Shown one piece after another: positions 1 to 5,095 of a stretch of DNA of 5,641 nucleotides. The DNA comes from Candidatus Apopatosoma intestinale. Lineage in GTDB: Bacteria > Bacillota > Clostridia > Oscillospirales > CAG-272. Under the pieces are notes generated by a model, which searched no databases, was not told the DNA's origin, and saw only the letters and a list, made by a program, of their open reading frames with translations. Numbering within the stretch: position 1 is the stretch's first letter; every line of letters begins with the position of its first letter. Where the stretch lies: NCBI GenBank assembly GCA_018064545.1, contig JAGHUY010000223.1:1-5641 (forward strand). Reading direction: 5' to 3'. Position numbers and translations under genes: made by a program.

Positions 1-797
1 GTCCGGTCGTAGACCCGCTCCATTTCGGCGCAATAGACTGCCAACTCTTTGGCTCTTGCCGTGAGACGTTCGATCTTTGCCTGCTGTTCTTCCACGCCCC
101 GTTCGGCCCGCTCGATCTCTTCCGCCGCCGTACCGGCTTCGGCCGGGAACGAAGAGCGGAGGAATCCGAAAGCGGCCAAGGCCGAAGACAGCGAGCGTTC
201 CTCGCTTCGGTGGCAGATGGCGGACAGAGTCCAGCACGTATTGTCTTTTGTAAGAAATTCGATCTGCGCCGCACCGTGACAGGCGGCGTCGACCTCCGAG
301 ATCACGCTGTCGCGGTTGACCGAGACCGGCACGGTACCGAGAAGAACAAGCGCCTTGTCCGTTCCGGTATATCCGAGCGGCAGATCATAGGATTTCCAAA
401 CGGAAAGCCCGTCCAAAGCGGAACGGAGCCGGTTGATCTCCGCTTCCGCCTCCCGGATTTCCCGTTCCGTGCGGACGGCTTCTTCGGCCGCCGCTTCGGC
501 TTGCCGGCTCTCCGGAGAGACCGCTTCAAACGCCTCCCGCGATACCGCTCCCGGTATGACTTTCGTTTTATCGGTGCGATAGGGACACAGATAGCGGTAA
601 GCCCGATCCAAGGTGGCACACCGCCGCTCCAACTCCGCTTTTTCCGTCGAACAGTCCGGGGAAGCGAGCAACTTGCTCTCCCCCTCCGGCGATTGCTTTT
701 CCACCTCAACGGCAGAAAGCCACATCAGATCGCGGAGAAGCGCGCCGGCATCGTCCCGAAGCGCCAGCACCGAAAGTTTTTTCATTCGGTTTATCAT
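1..797 (-). CDS. ntpI: V-type ATP synthase/ATPase subunit I, N-terminal part (truncated by window edge)
   Basis: This is the first 265 codons of subunit I (the subunit a homologue). The membrane half that forms the ion half-channel against the proteolipid ring would lie beyond the left edge. What is visible is the cytoplasmic domain that joins the peripheral stalks to the membrane. The family's opening pattern is present (MINRMKKLSVLALR, then L-M-W-L near residue 25). An Arg/Glu/Ala-rich helix spans about residues 95-130, and the W-K-S-Y-D-L-P-L and LGTVP segments follow at about 134-157, a pattern I know from this family. A second charged helix covers about 224-262. The start is the ATG at 797-795, with a GGGGGA ribosome site about 10 bases upstream. 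It overlaps the stop of the preceding stalk gene as ATGA, which implies translational coupling. The order stalk subunit then subunit I matches ntpF-ntpI of Enterococcus hirae. Whether the enzyme pumps Na+ or H+ cannot be told without the proteolipid subunit. Confidence 0.9.
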   Translation of the reverse strand, partial: MINRMKKLSVLALRDDAGALLRDLMWLSAVEVEKQSPEGESKLLASPDCSTEKAELERRCATLDRAYRYLCPYRTDKTKVIPGAVSREAFEAVSPESRQAEAAAEEAVRTEREIREAEAEINRLRSALDGLSVWKSYDLPLGYTGTDKALVLLGTVPVSVNRDSVISEVDAACHGAAQIEFLTKDNTCWTLSAICHRSEERSLSSALAAFGFLRSSFPAEAGTAAEEIERAERGVEEQQAKIERLTARAKELAVYCAEMERVYDR

Positions 798-1108
798 GAT
801 TTCGTTATCCCCCGCAGGATGATTTCCACTGCGGCCGGAAGATTGCCCGCCGCAGATTCTTTCAACGCCTTCGCATCCTTTTCGGCCTTTTCCCGGGCTT
901 TTTCAAGGACCGTTTCCGCCTCGGCTTCCGCACCCGCCCGTTCGGCAGCCCCGTAACTTACGGCAGAAGCACCGGCGGCGGCAATTTCGGCAGACGCCTT
1001 CTTTTCCGCGGCGGCCAGTTCTTCCCGGCACTGTGCGTTCAGCACCGCGCGACGCTCGGCGGCCGCTTTCTCGGCGTTCCGGATGGATTCGATTGCACTT
1101 TTCGACAT
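794..1108 (-). CDS. ntpF: V-type ATPase peripheral-stalk subunit (G/H family, NtpF/AhaH type)
   Basis: A 104-residue, almost wholly helical protein rich in Ala, Glu, Lys and Arg (for example EELAAAEKKASAEIAAA at about 29-45). It ends in a conserved-looking NLPAAVEIILRGI segment at about 89-101. Length, composition and C-terminal hydrophobic cap fit the small coiled-coil stalk subunit that pairs with subunit E and stops the catalytic head from rotating with the rotor. The position immediately before subunit I supports this. I chose the ATG at 1108-1106, preceded by GGTGA. An in-frame ATG at 1144 would add 12 residues with no similarity to the family, a poor ribosome site and a leader of only about a dozen bases from the predicted promoter. 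The stop overlaps the subunit I start as ATGA. This appears to be the first gene of the operon. The sequence is low in complexity, so the family call rests as much on context as on residues. Confidence 0.82.
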   Translation of the reverse strand: MSKSAIESIRNAEKAAAERRAVLNAQCREELAAAEKKASAEIAAAGASAVSYGAAERAGAEAEAETVLEKAREKAEKDAKALKESAAGNLPAAVEIILRGITKS

Positions 1109-1162
1109 CGTTTCACCGTCTTTCCCATTTTGGATTACGCGCATTTGCCATTAACCCATTTT

Positions 1163-1196
1163 AGTATAGTATATCATATATTTTAACTCAATGCAA
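1163..1196 (-). promoter_or_regulatory. Double-register sigma-A promoter of the V-ATPase operon
   Basis: Two overlapping promoters shifted by five bases can be read. TTGCAT (1196-1191) is followed after 17 bases by TATACT (1173-1168). TTGAGT (1191-1186) is followed after 17 bases by TATACT (1168-1163). Both -10 boxes match TATAAT at five of six positions, and the -35 boxes match TTGACA at three and four. Transcription would begin near 1156, leaving a leader of about 48 bases before the chosen ntpF start. The -35 elements lie inside the last codons of the upstream unknown gene. Confidence 0.65.
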
Positions 1197-1614
1197 TAGC
1201 ATTTTTTGCGGTTCTTTTGTTACTTTTTTCTGTTTTCCGAGGAAACGTCATCCATTCGTCCGAAATGCTCCACTCCTGTTCCAACGTCCGTCGGAAACGG
1301 CCGGACGTCCCGCCGTCTCCGACCGCCGTCAACCGGATGCGGACGGTTCCCCGCTCTTCCGATTCCTCACACAGGAGAAGAAACGAGCCCGGAACGAAAA
1401 ACCGACGCCGGTTCCGCGGCAGATTCTGCCATTCGCTCTCTTTTTTCTCCGCCTCTTTTTCGGCATAATCCCGGCAGTTTTCCGCCACTTGCCGATAAAA
1501 CGCGTTTCGCCTATCGGCATTCTCCCATTCCGGATAGCATATCCGATAGGAAAAGATCATGACCCCGCCGCTCATTTTGCGATCCGTCAGTTTTTGGATT
1601 CTGGCCCCCATCAC
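1183..1614 (-). CDS. Hypothetical protein of 142-143 residues, family not recognised
   Basis: I do not recognise this protein with confidence. It has no signal peptide and no convincing membrane helix, so it is probably cytoplasmic. It is charged, with many Arg, Lys and Glu residues. Visible landmarks are an N-terminal GGVMIFSYRICYPEW segment (about 15-30), a charged helix (about 32-65) with YRQVAENC and KEAEKKESEWQ, a probable beta strand RRRFFVPGSFLLLCEE (about 70-85), then TVRIRLTAVG, EQEWSISDEW and MTFPRK, and a basic tail. This helix-plus-strands layout faintly recalls DUF3298-like domains, which is only an inference. A strong GGGAGG ribosome site serves either the GTG at 1614 or the ATG at 1611, six and nine bases away, so the start is uncertain by one codon. 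A terminator separates it from the lipoprotein gene upstream. No terminator separates it from the V-ATPase operon downstream, so some co-transcription is possible. A TATGAT at about 1642-1637 could be its -10 box, but I find no good -35. Confidence 0.72.
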   Translation of the reverse strand: MMGARIQKLTDRKMSGGVMIFSYRICYPEWENADRRNAFYRQVAENCRDYAEKEAEKKESEWQNLPRNRRRFFVPGSFLLLCEESEERGTVRIRLTAVGDGGTSGRFRRTLEQEWSISDEWMTFPRKTEKSNKRTAKNAIALS

Positions 1615-1650
1615 AGCGTCCCTCCCTTTCTTTCTATCATATTCATGACA

Positions 1651-1690
1651 AAAGAAAAAAATCTCCCGAAATGCGGTTTCGGGAGATTTT
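1651..1690 (-). terminator. Intrinsic terminator of the LRR lipoprotein gene
   Basis: Perfect 14-bp inverted repeat (arms 1658-1671 and 1677-1690, each TTTCGGGAGATTTT or its complement) with a five-base loop at 1672-1676. On the minus strand it is followed by more T (TTTCTTT at 1657-1651), just after the TAA at 1703-1701. It also has T residues on the plus side, but no plus-strand gene precedes it. Confidence 0.93.
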
Positions 1691-1700
1691 AATATCCTTT

Positions 1701-3803
1701 TTACTCTTCGTCACTGACGTAATAGCGGACGGTCAGGGATTGTGCTTCGGCCGCCTGATACAGCGTTCCGACGATGCCGTAAAGCCGGCTTTCCAAAGTC
1801 GGAGACAGATACAGCGTATGAAGCGACGTGCAATCGGTGTTGAACAGTTGGTAACCGACGTCGGTCAGATGCTCCGGGAACACCACCGTTTTTAAAGAGG
1901 AACAGCCGTAGAACAGGTTGTCTCCCGCATGAGTCAGCGAATCCGGGAACGCGATGCTTTCCAGCATATAGCAATACTGGAACGCGCGGTCGCCGACCGA
2001 CCGGAGGCCGTCCCCCACGGAAACGGATTCCAGCGCATAGCAGTTCATGAACGCTTCGTTACCGAGAGTCTCCACTCCGTCCGGCAAGGCGAGTTCGTTC
2101 AGAACACGCATACTGACAAAAGCCGCCGCCCCGATTCTTTTCACCGTTTCGGGCAGATCGACGGATGTGACGCGATAGCCGAGATAATACTGGTTCCGGA
2201 GGAAGAGCGTGTCGGCGCTGATCGAGGTCAGACTATCGTAATAGTCGTCATCAATAACCATGGCGGAGTCCCAACCGCAGAACGCGGTGCCCGCCACGTT
2301 GACGATCCCGTCCGGAACGGTGATTTCCGTCACGCCGGGTGCCACATACGTCCAGAGAAGCGTGTTACCGGAGGTAAAGAACGCCGTCTCTTCCCCGCTG
2401 GCATACGCGCTTTCCATAAAGCGGTACATCGCCTCCGTTTTGAAGAAAGCATACGCACCGATTTCAATATCGTCGGACGGCAAGTCCAGTTTGGTCAGGC
2501 CGTAGCATTCGACAAACGCGTTCGTTCCGATATAGGAGAGATTCGGACAGCGGGACAGGTCCACATTGGGATACACAAAGGCTCCCGTCATCACGTTGCG
2601 TCCGTATTGGATGCACTCACGGAACGCGTTGGCCCCGATGTATTCGAGTGTTGTGGGGAGTTCAATATCCATGACGCCGGTCCCGGCAAACGCGGAATCT
2701 TCCACGCGGACGATCCCCTCGGGAAGCGTCAGAACGTCCAGATAAGAGGCCTGTGCATAGCCGTAATCGGTCGTGGCTCCGTAGTCGTCGGTCCCCTCGT
2801 AGTAGTCTTTGGAATTGCGGAATACCGCACCGCCGATCGTCTTGATTCCCTTACCGGAAAGATCAAGGTAGGCGGCGCTCCGGTTGCATTTGAGGAGAAC
2901 GCCGTCGCCGACGATCACGTAATCGTCGGACAGTTCTTCGTAATACGGCGTCAGATCAAACGCATAGGCACCGGCACCGACCAGCGTGGAGGGTATCGTG
3001 ACCTGATACAGTTTGGAGCAGGAATAGAACGCATAGTTCCGGATATATTTCAGCCCTTCGGCCAGTGTGATTCTCTTCAAAGACGTACAGTTCCAGAATG
3101 CGTAAGGAGAGATGGTCTCCAGATTGGGGCAGTCGGCCGTATTGACCGTGTCGAGAAGCGAGCATTGCGCGAAGCATTGGAACGGGATTTCCGCTAAGGA
3201 ATGGGACAGCGTGACGTCGGAAAGCGATGAGCAGGCTTGGAACGCACACGTGCCAATGACCTGCACGCTGTCGGGGATCACGATGCTTTCCAGTTTGGAG
3301 CAGAGGGTAAACGCATAACTGTCGATCCGTTCCAGCGTCCCGGGGAGCGAAACCGAACGCAGACCGGTGCACTCATAAAAGGCATTGGCGCCGATCACCG
3401 TGACTCCGTCCGGGATCACGAGATTTTTCAGTGCGGTGCAGTATTGAAACGACCCTCCTCCGATCAGACGGAGTCCCGTCCCGAACGTCACCGTCTGCAA
3501 AGCGGAACAGGAGAAAAACGCACCCTCGGCGATCTTTTCGACCGAATCGGCGAACACGATCTCTTTCAGCGTGGTGTCGCCGGAAAAACAGCCTTCGCCG
3601 ATCTCCGTGATGCCGTCCGGCACGACAAAAACGCCGTTCGCGTCGGCCTGTCCTTTGCAGTTTTTCAGCACCGTCCCCTCGACGGTATATTCGCGGGATA
3701 CCGTACCGGACGTCGAAGAGACGGTCTCCACCGGGTCTTCTCCGCAGGAAACGAGCGACACGGCCATAGCCAGTGCCAGAATCACCAACAGCAGTTTCTT
3801 CAT
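1701..3803 (-). CDS. BspA-like leucine-rich-repeat (LRR_5) surface lipoprotein
   Basis: A 700-residue exported protein. Residues 1-20 form a lipoprotein signal peptide (MKKLLLVILALAMAV, lipobox L-V-S-C with Cys20), so it should be lipid-anchored on the outer face of the membrane. A short linker follows, and from about residue 60 it is LRR_5 repeats of the type found in Tannerella BspA and Treponema LrrA (pattern: IPDGVTVIGANAFYECTGL). I count 22 repeat phenylalanines: 73, 96, 119, 142, 165, 188, 211, 236, 259, 282; 328, 372, 394, 430, 453, 508, 534; and 562, 585, 608, 631, 654. The middle group is irregular, with inserted loops. There is no cell-wall sorting signal, dockerin or enzymatic domain. 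Related proteins bind host or microbial surfaces, but the ligand here cannot be inferred. The ATG at 3803 has a GGGGGAG ribosome site five bases upstream. An upstream extension to 3959 would run through the promoter and lose the signal peptide. It is a single-gene unit with its own consensus promoter and terminator. Confidence 0.95.
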   Translation of the reverse strand: MKKLLLVILALAMAVSLVSCGEDPVETVSSTSGTVSREYTVEGTVLKNCKGQADANGVFVVPDGITEIGEGCFSGDTTLKEIVFADSVEKIAEGAFFSCSALQTVTFGTGLRLIGGGSFQYCTALKNLVIPDGVTVIGANAFYECTGLRSVSLPGTLERIDSYAFTLCSKLESIVIPDSVQVIGTCAFQACSSLSDVTLSHSLAEIPFQCFAQCSLLDTVNTADCPNLETISPYAFWNCTSLKRITLAEGLKYIRNYAFYSCSKLYQVTIPSTLVGAGAYAFDLTPYYEELSDDYVIVGDGVLLKCNRSAAYLDLSGKGIKTIGGAVFRNSKDYYEGTDDYGATTDYGYAQASYLDVLTLPEGIVRVEDSAFAGTGVMDIELPTTLEYIGANAFRECIQYGRNVMTGAFVYPNVDLSRCPNLSYIGTNAFVECYGLTKLDLPSDDIEIGAYAFFKTEAMYRFMESAYASGEETAFFTSGNTLLWTYVAPGVTEITVPDGIVNVAGTAFCGWDSAMVIDDDYYDSLTSISADTLFLRNQYYLGYRVTSVDLPETVKRIGAAAFVSMRVLNELALPDGVETLGNEAFMNCYALESVSVGDGLRSVGDRAFQYCYMLESIAFPDSLTHAGDNLFYGCSSLKTVVFPEHLTDVGYQLFNTDCTSLHTLYLSPTLESRLYGIVGTLYQAAEAQSLTVRYYVSDEE
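1806..2159 (-). repeat. C-terminal LRR_5 tandem array (about five units)
   Basis: Encodes residues about 549-666 of the lipoprotein. The repeat phenylalanines at 562, 585, 608, 631 and 654 are exactly 23 residues (69 bases) apart. The bases have diverged between units, so this is a protein-level repeat and not a recently expanded DNA repeat. Confidence 0.85.
2952..3626 (-). repeat. N-terminal LRR_5 tandem array (about ten units)
   Basis: Encodes residues about 60-284. Nine intervals separate the ten repeat phenylalanines (73 to 282). Eight are exactly 23 residues and one (211 to 236) is 25, where a TADCPNLE segment adds two residues. The units share the pattern I/L-P-x-x-V/L-x-x-I-G-x-x-A-F-x-x-C-x-x-L. 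Confidence 0.88.
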
Positions 3804-3849
3804 AGTTCTCCCCCAAGAGGTTTTTCCTCTATTCTGTATTACATGTCGA

Positions 3850-3878
3850 ATTATACCCCGAAAAGGCCGTTCTGTCAA
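3850..3878 (-). promoter_or_regulatory. Perfect consensus sigma-A promoter of the LRR lipoprotein gene
   Basis: TTGACA (3878-3873), a 17-base spacer, and TATAAT (3855-3850): all twelve hexamer bases and the spacing match the housekeeping consensus. Transcription should start near 3843, giving a leader of about 40 bases. The leader holds a small AGAGG-AAAAA-CCTCT hairpin (3830-3816) just before the ribosome site. Confidence 0.93.
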
Positions 3879-3911
3879 GAAAACGTCCCGGAAGTTCACA
3901 ACATTTTCACA

Positions 3912-3947
3912 TGAGAAAAGAAAAAGCCGCGCTTTGCAAAGCGCGGC
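3912..3947 (-). terminator. Intrinsic terminator of spoVT
   Basis: A 22-base perfect palindrome (3926-3947) folds into a GC-rich stem of about nine pairs, GCCGCGCTT against AAGCGCGGC, with a tiny loop. On the minus strand it is followed by TTTTTCTTTTCTC (3925-3913). It begins about 11 bases after the spoVT stop codon and lies upstream of the lipoprotein promoter, so it insulates that gene. Confidence 0.92.
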
Positions 3948-3958
3948 CCCAATGATCA

Positions 3959-4510
3959 TTACGGTTCCAGCTGTCTGCCTAAGAAGCTCGCGGCCGTCTG
4001 AACCAGATTGGTCTCAGTCTCCGCCGTGGCGGCATCGGGCTTGGTATCGACCCCCGTCAGCGCCAGAACGCACCCGATCACGTCGCCCTCGGCAAAAACG
4101 GGCATGGCACAGGTCACGTAGTAAGTGCGGTTTTCCTCGGTCAGATAGACTTTTTCTCCGGTTGAGGAAGAACGGTATAGCCCACGGTTCTCAATGATTT
4201 TTTCCACGCCCTCGGAAATTTTCCGATCCATAAACTCTTTTTTGGAAATTCCCGCACAGGCGATCACGCAGTCCTTATCGCAGACGGCGACGGGGAAATT
4301 ACACGTTTTGTACAGTGCCTCCGCGTAACTGGAAGCAAAATCCATCAGTTCCCCGATCGGAGAGTATTTTTTGAAAATGACTTCGCCCTCGCGGTCGGTA
4401 TAGATTTCCAGCGGGTCGCCCTCGCGGATGCGCATGGTTCTTCGTATTTCTTTCGGGATCACGACGCGTCCGAGATCGTCGATGCGCCGTACAATTCCTG
4501 TTGCCTTCAT
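3959..4510 (-). CDS. spoVT: Stage V sporulation protein T (AbrB-type transcription regulator)
   Basis: A 183-residue regulator close in length to Bacillus subtilis SpoVT. Residues 1-50 are the swapped-hairpin AbrB/SpoVT DNA-binding domain, with the near-invariant MKATGIVRRIDDLGRVVIPK, then EIRRTMRIREGDPLEIYTD and KKYSPIGE. Residues about 55-180 form the GAF-like sensory domain, including VAVCDKDCVIACAGISKKE, YYVTCAMPVFAEGDVIGCV and the closing helix TAASFLGRQ. In B. subtilis the protein acts in the forespore, tuning sigma-G-dependent genes during late spore development. The ligand of the GAF domain is unknown. The start ATG at 4510 has a GGAGG site seven bases upstream. The gene is monocistronic, with a terminator just downstream and a divergent gene upstream. 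The non-consensus C-terminal stretch DAATAETETN (about 158-167) looks like a family-variable linker. Together with the class-level signals this marks the host as a spore-former. Confidence 0.96.
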   Translation of the reverse strand: MKATGIVRRIDDLGRVVIPKEIRRTMRIREGDPLEIYTDREGEVIFKKYSPIGELMDFASSYAEALYKTCNFPVAVCDKDCVIACAGISKKEFMDRKISEGVEKIIENRGLYRSSSTGEKVYLTEENRTYYVTCAMPVFAEGDVIGCVLALTGVDTKPDAATAETETNLVQTAASFLGRQLEP

Positions 4511-4545
4511 ATATAATCCTCCAAATTATCGTAGCAAAATAGGCT

Positions 4546-4559
4546 GTGAGTAAGCTCAC
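4546..4559. promoter_or_regulatory. Inverted repeat in the spoVT upstream region, possible operator or mRNA 5' hairpin
   Basis: GTGAG-TAAG-CTCAC, a perfect five-base inverted repeat with a four-base centre, 36-49 bases upstream of the spoVT start. On the minus strand a weak sigma-G-like pair, GCATA (4591-4587) and CAATATA (4567-4561) with 19 bases between, would place the transcription start inside this repeat. The repeat is certain; its function is inferred. Confidence 0.4.
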
Positions 4560-4634
4560 CTATATTGTTCGCGGATTTGGTGGAATTATGCAAGCAAAAA
4601 CAAAAAACCGTGCCAAAGCGGGGAGAAAAAGCCA

Positions 4635-4662
4635 TTGCTTTTTTTCGCAAAATCATTATAAT
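4635..4662 (+). promoter_or_regulatory. Sigma-A promoter of the small membrane protein gene
   Basis: TTGCTT (4635-4640), a 16-base spacer and a perfect TATAAT (4657-4662). An A-rich tract at 4594-4607 just upstream could act as an UP element. Transcription would start near 4669, which supports translation starting at 4692 and not at the ATG at 4668. Confidence 0.7.
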
Positions 4663-4678
4663 CGATCATGAAGAAAAC

Positions 4679-4685
4679 AGGAGGG
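4679..4685 (+). promoter_or_regulatory. Ribosome binding site that fixes the start of the small membrane protein
   Basis: AGGAGGG, near-complete complementarity to the 16S rRNA tail, placed optimally (seven bases from the end of AGGAGG) for the ATG at 4692. Three in-frame ATG codons occur within 27 bases, and only this one is well placed. Confidence 0.85.
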
Positions 4686-4691
4686 ATGATT

Positions 4692-5018
4692 ATGAAAGAA
4701 AAGAACACCGTTTGGTACGTGAAACTCTGCACCGTTTTTCTGGCTGTGCTTCTGGCGATCAACGCCGTGCTCGCCGCCGTGCTGATCCCCGTCGCGCTTG
4801 GCGTGGCAAAAGACGCCAAAGAGGCGCTTGCCTCCGTTCAGAATGTGGAAAACGCCATTACCGATACTGCTGAGGAGGCCAACAGAACGCTTCGTTCTCT
4901 TGATGAGGCCATTGGGGAACTGGATCTTGATACGCTCAACTCCGCCCTCGCCGAGATCAATCAAACGATGGGCGTCCTGTCCGATGCCGCAAAAGCATTG
5001 GAAAAAGTCGCACGCTGA
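4692..5018 (+). CDS. Small single-pass membrane protein with heptad-repeat helix, function unknown
   Basis: A 108-residue protein. A short charged N-terminus (MKEKNTVWY) is followed by one long hydrophobic helix at about 8-38 (KLCTVFLAVLLAINAVLAAV and on), probably an uncleaved membrane anchor. From about residue 48 the rest is one amphipathic helical region. Hydrophobic residues fall in strict 4-3 spacing at 63, 67, 70, 74, 77, and again at 82, 86, 89, 93, 96, 100, 103, with a break at D78-L79-D80. This resembles DUF948-like or chemoreceptor-type helices, but I do not recognise a characterised family. Soluble-side topology is uncertain: Lys at 2, 4 and 11 suggests the N-terminus is inside and the helix outside, but the flanking charges are weak. 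I chose the third in-frame ATG (4692) because AGGAGG at 4679-4684 is seven bases before it. The ATG at 4686 is too close, and the one at 4668 lies at the predicted transcription start. The gene stands alone, with its own promoter and terminator. Confidence 0.82.
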   Translation: MKEKNTVWYVKLCTVFLAVLLAINAVLAAVLIPVALGVAKDAKEALASVQNVENAITDTAEEANRTLRSLDEAIGELDLDTLNSALAEINQTMGVLSDAAKALEKVAR

Positions 5019-5062
5019 AACTGCTCAATATTTTCAAATAAGCAGTGTCCCGCATCCCATTC

Positions 5063-5095
5063 AAACAGCCCCGCCGGACGGCGGGGCTGTTTTTT
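5063..5095 (+). terminator. Intrinsic terminator between convergent genes
   Basis: A 13-bp perfect stem (arms 5063-5075 and 5080-5092, core CAGCCCCGCC/GGCGGGGCTG) with a GGAC loop, followed by Ts to 5095. It ends the small membrane protein transcript. On the minus strand the stem is the same, but only three Ts follow at the end of the stem. The TAA of the convergent exchanger gene (5096-5094) overlaps the T tract, so the two genes share this site. Confidence 0.93.

Noticed and set aside
210..956. A 248-codon plus-strand open frame and a 135-codon minus-strand frame (302-709) over the V-ATPase genes.
   Set aside because: Arg/Pro/Phe-rich composition and lack of any domain or ribosome site mark them as shadows of subunit I and the stalk subunit, which fit their families and share an ATGA overlap.
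1109..1144. ATG at 1144 as start of the V-ATPase stalk subunit.
   Set aside because: Poor ribosome site, too close to the predicted transcription start, and the added residues do not look like the family. The ATG at 1108 is preferred.
1611..1646. An 11-codon upstream frame (MNMIERKGGTL) whose TGA overlaps the GTG/ATG start of the unknown gene.
   Set aside because: It has no ribosome site of its own and simply includes the purine-rich site of the real gene. The overlap is probably chance.
1929..3197. A 422-codon open frame on the plus strand, antisense to the LRR gene, with an apparent repeating pattern, and another of 225 codons at 3237-3914.
   Set aside because: The repeated pattern is the mirror of the 69-base LRR periodicity. 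There is no ribosome site or promoter, and the opposite strand has a complete lipoprotein gene with promoter, signal peptide and terminator. Long antisense frames are a usual by-product of LRR_5 genes.
3804..3959. N-terminal extension of the LRR protein to an in-frame start at 3959.
   Set aside because: The extra 52 codons would cover the perfect promoter and the spoVT terminator, and would bury the lipoprotein signal peptide. The ATG at 3803 has an excellent ribosome site.
4521..4546. GATAAT (4530-4525) as a sigma-A -10 box for spoVT.
   Set aside because: Transcription would start within or next to the ribosome site, and the -35 position matches poorly.
4626..4645. AAAAAGC-CATT-GCTTTTT hairpin followed by Ts, as a possible terminator or small RNA end.
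   Set aside because: Only two GC pairs in seven, so unlikely to be stable, and it overlaps the -35 region of the small membrane protein promoter. No transcript upstream needs it.
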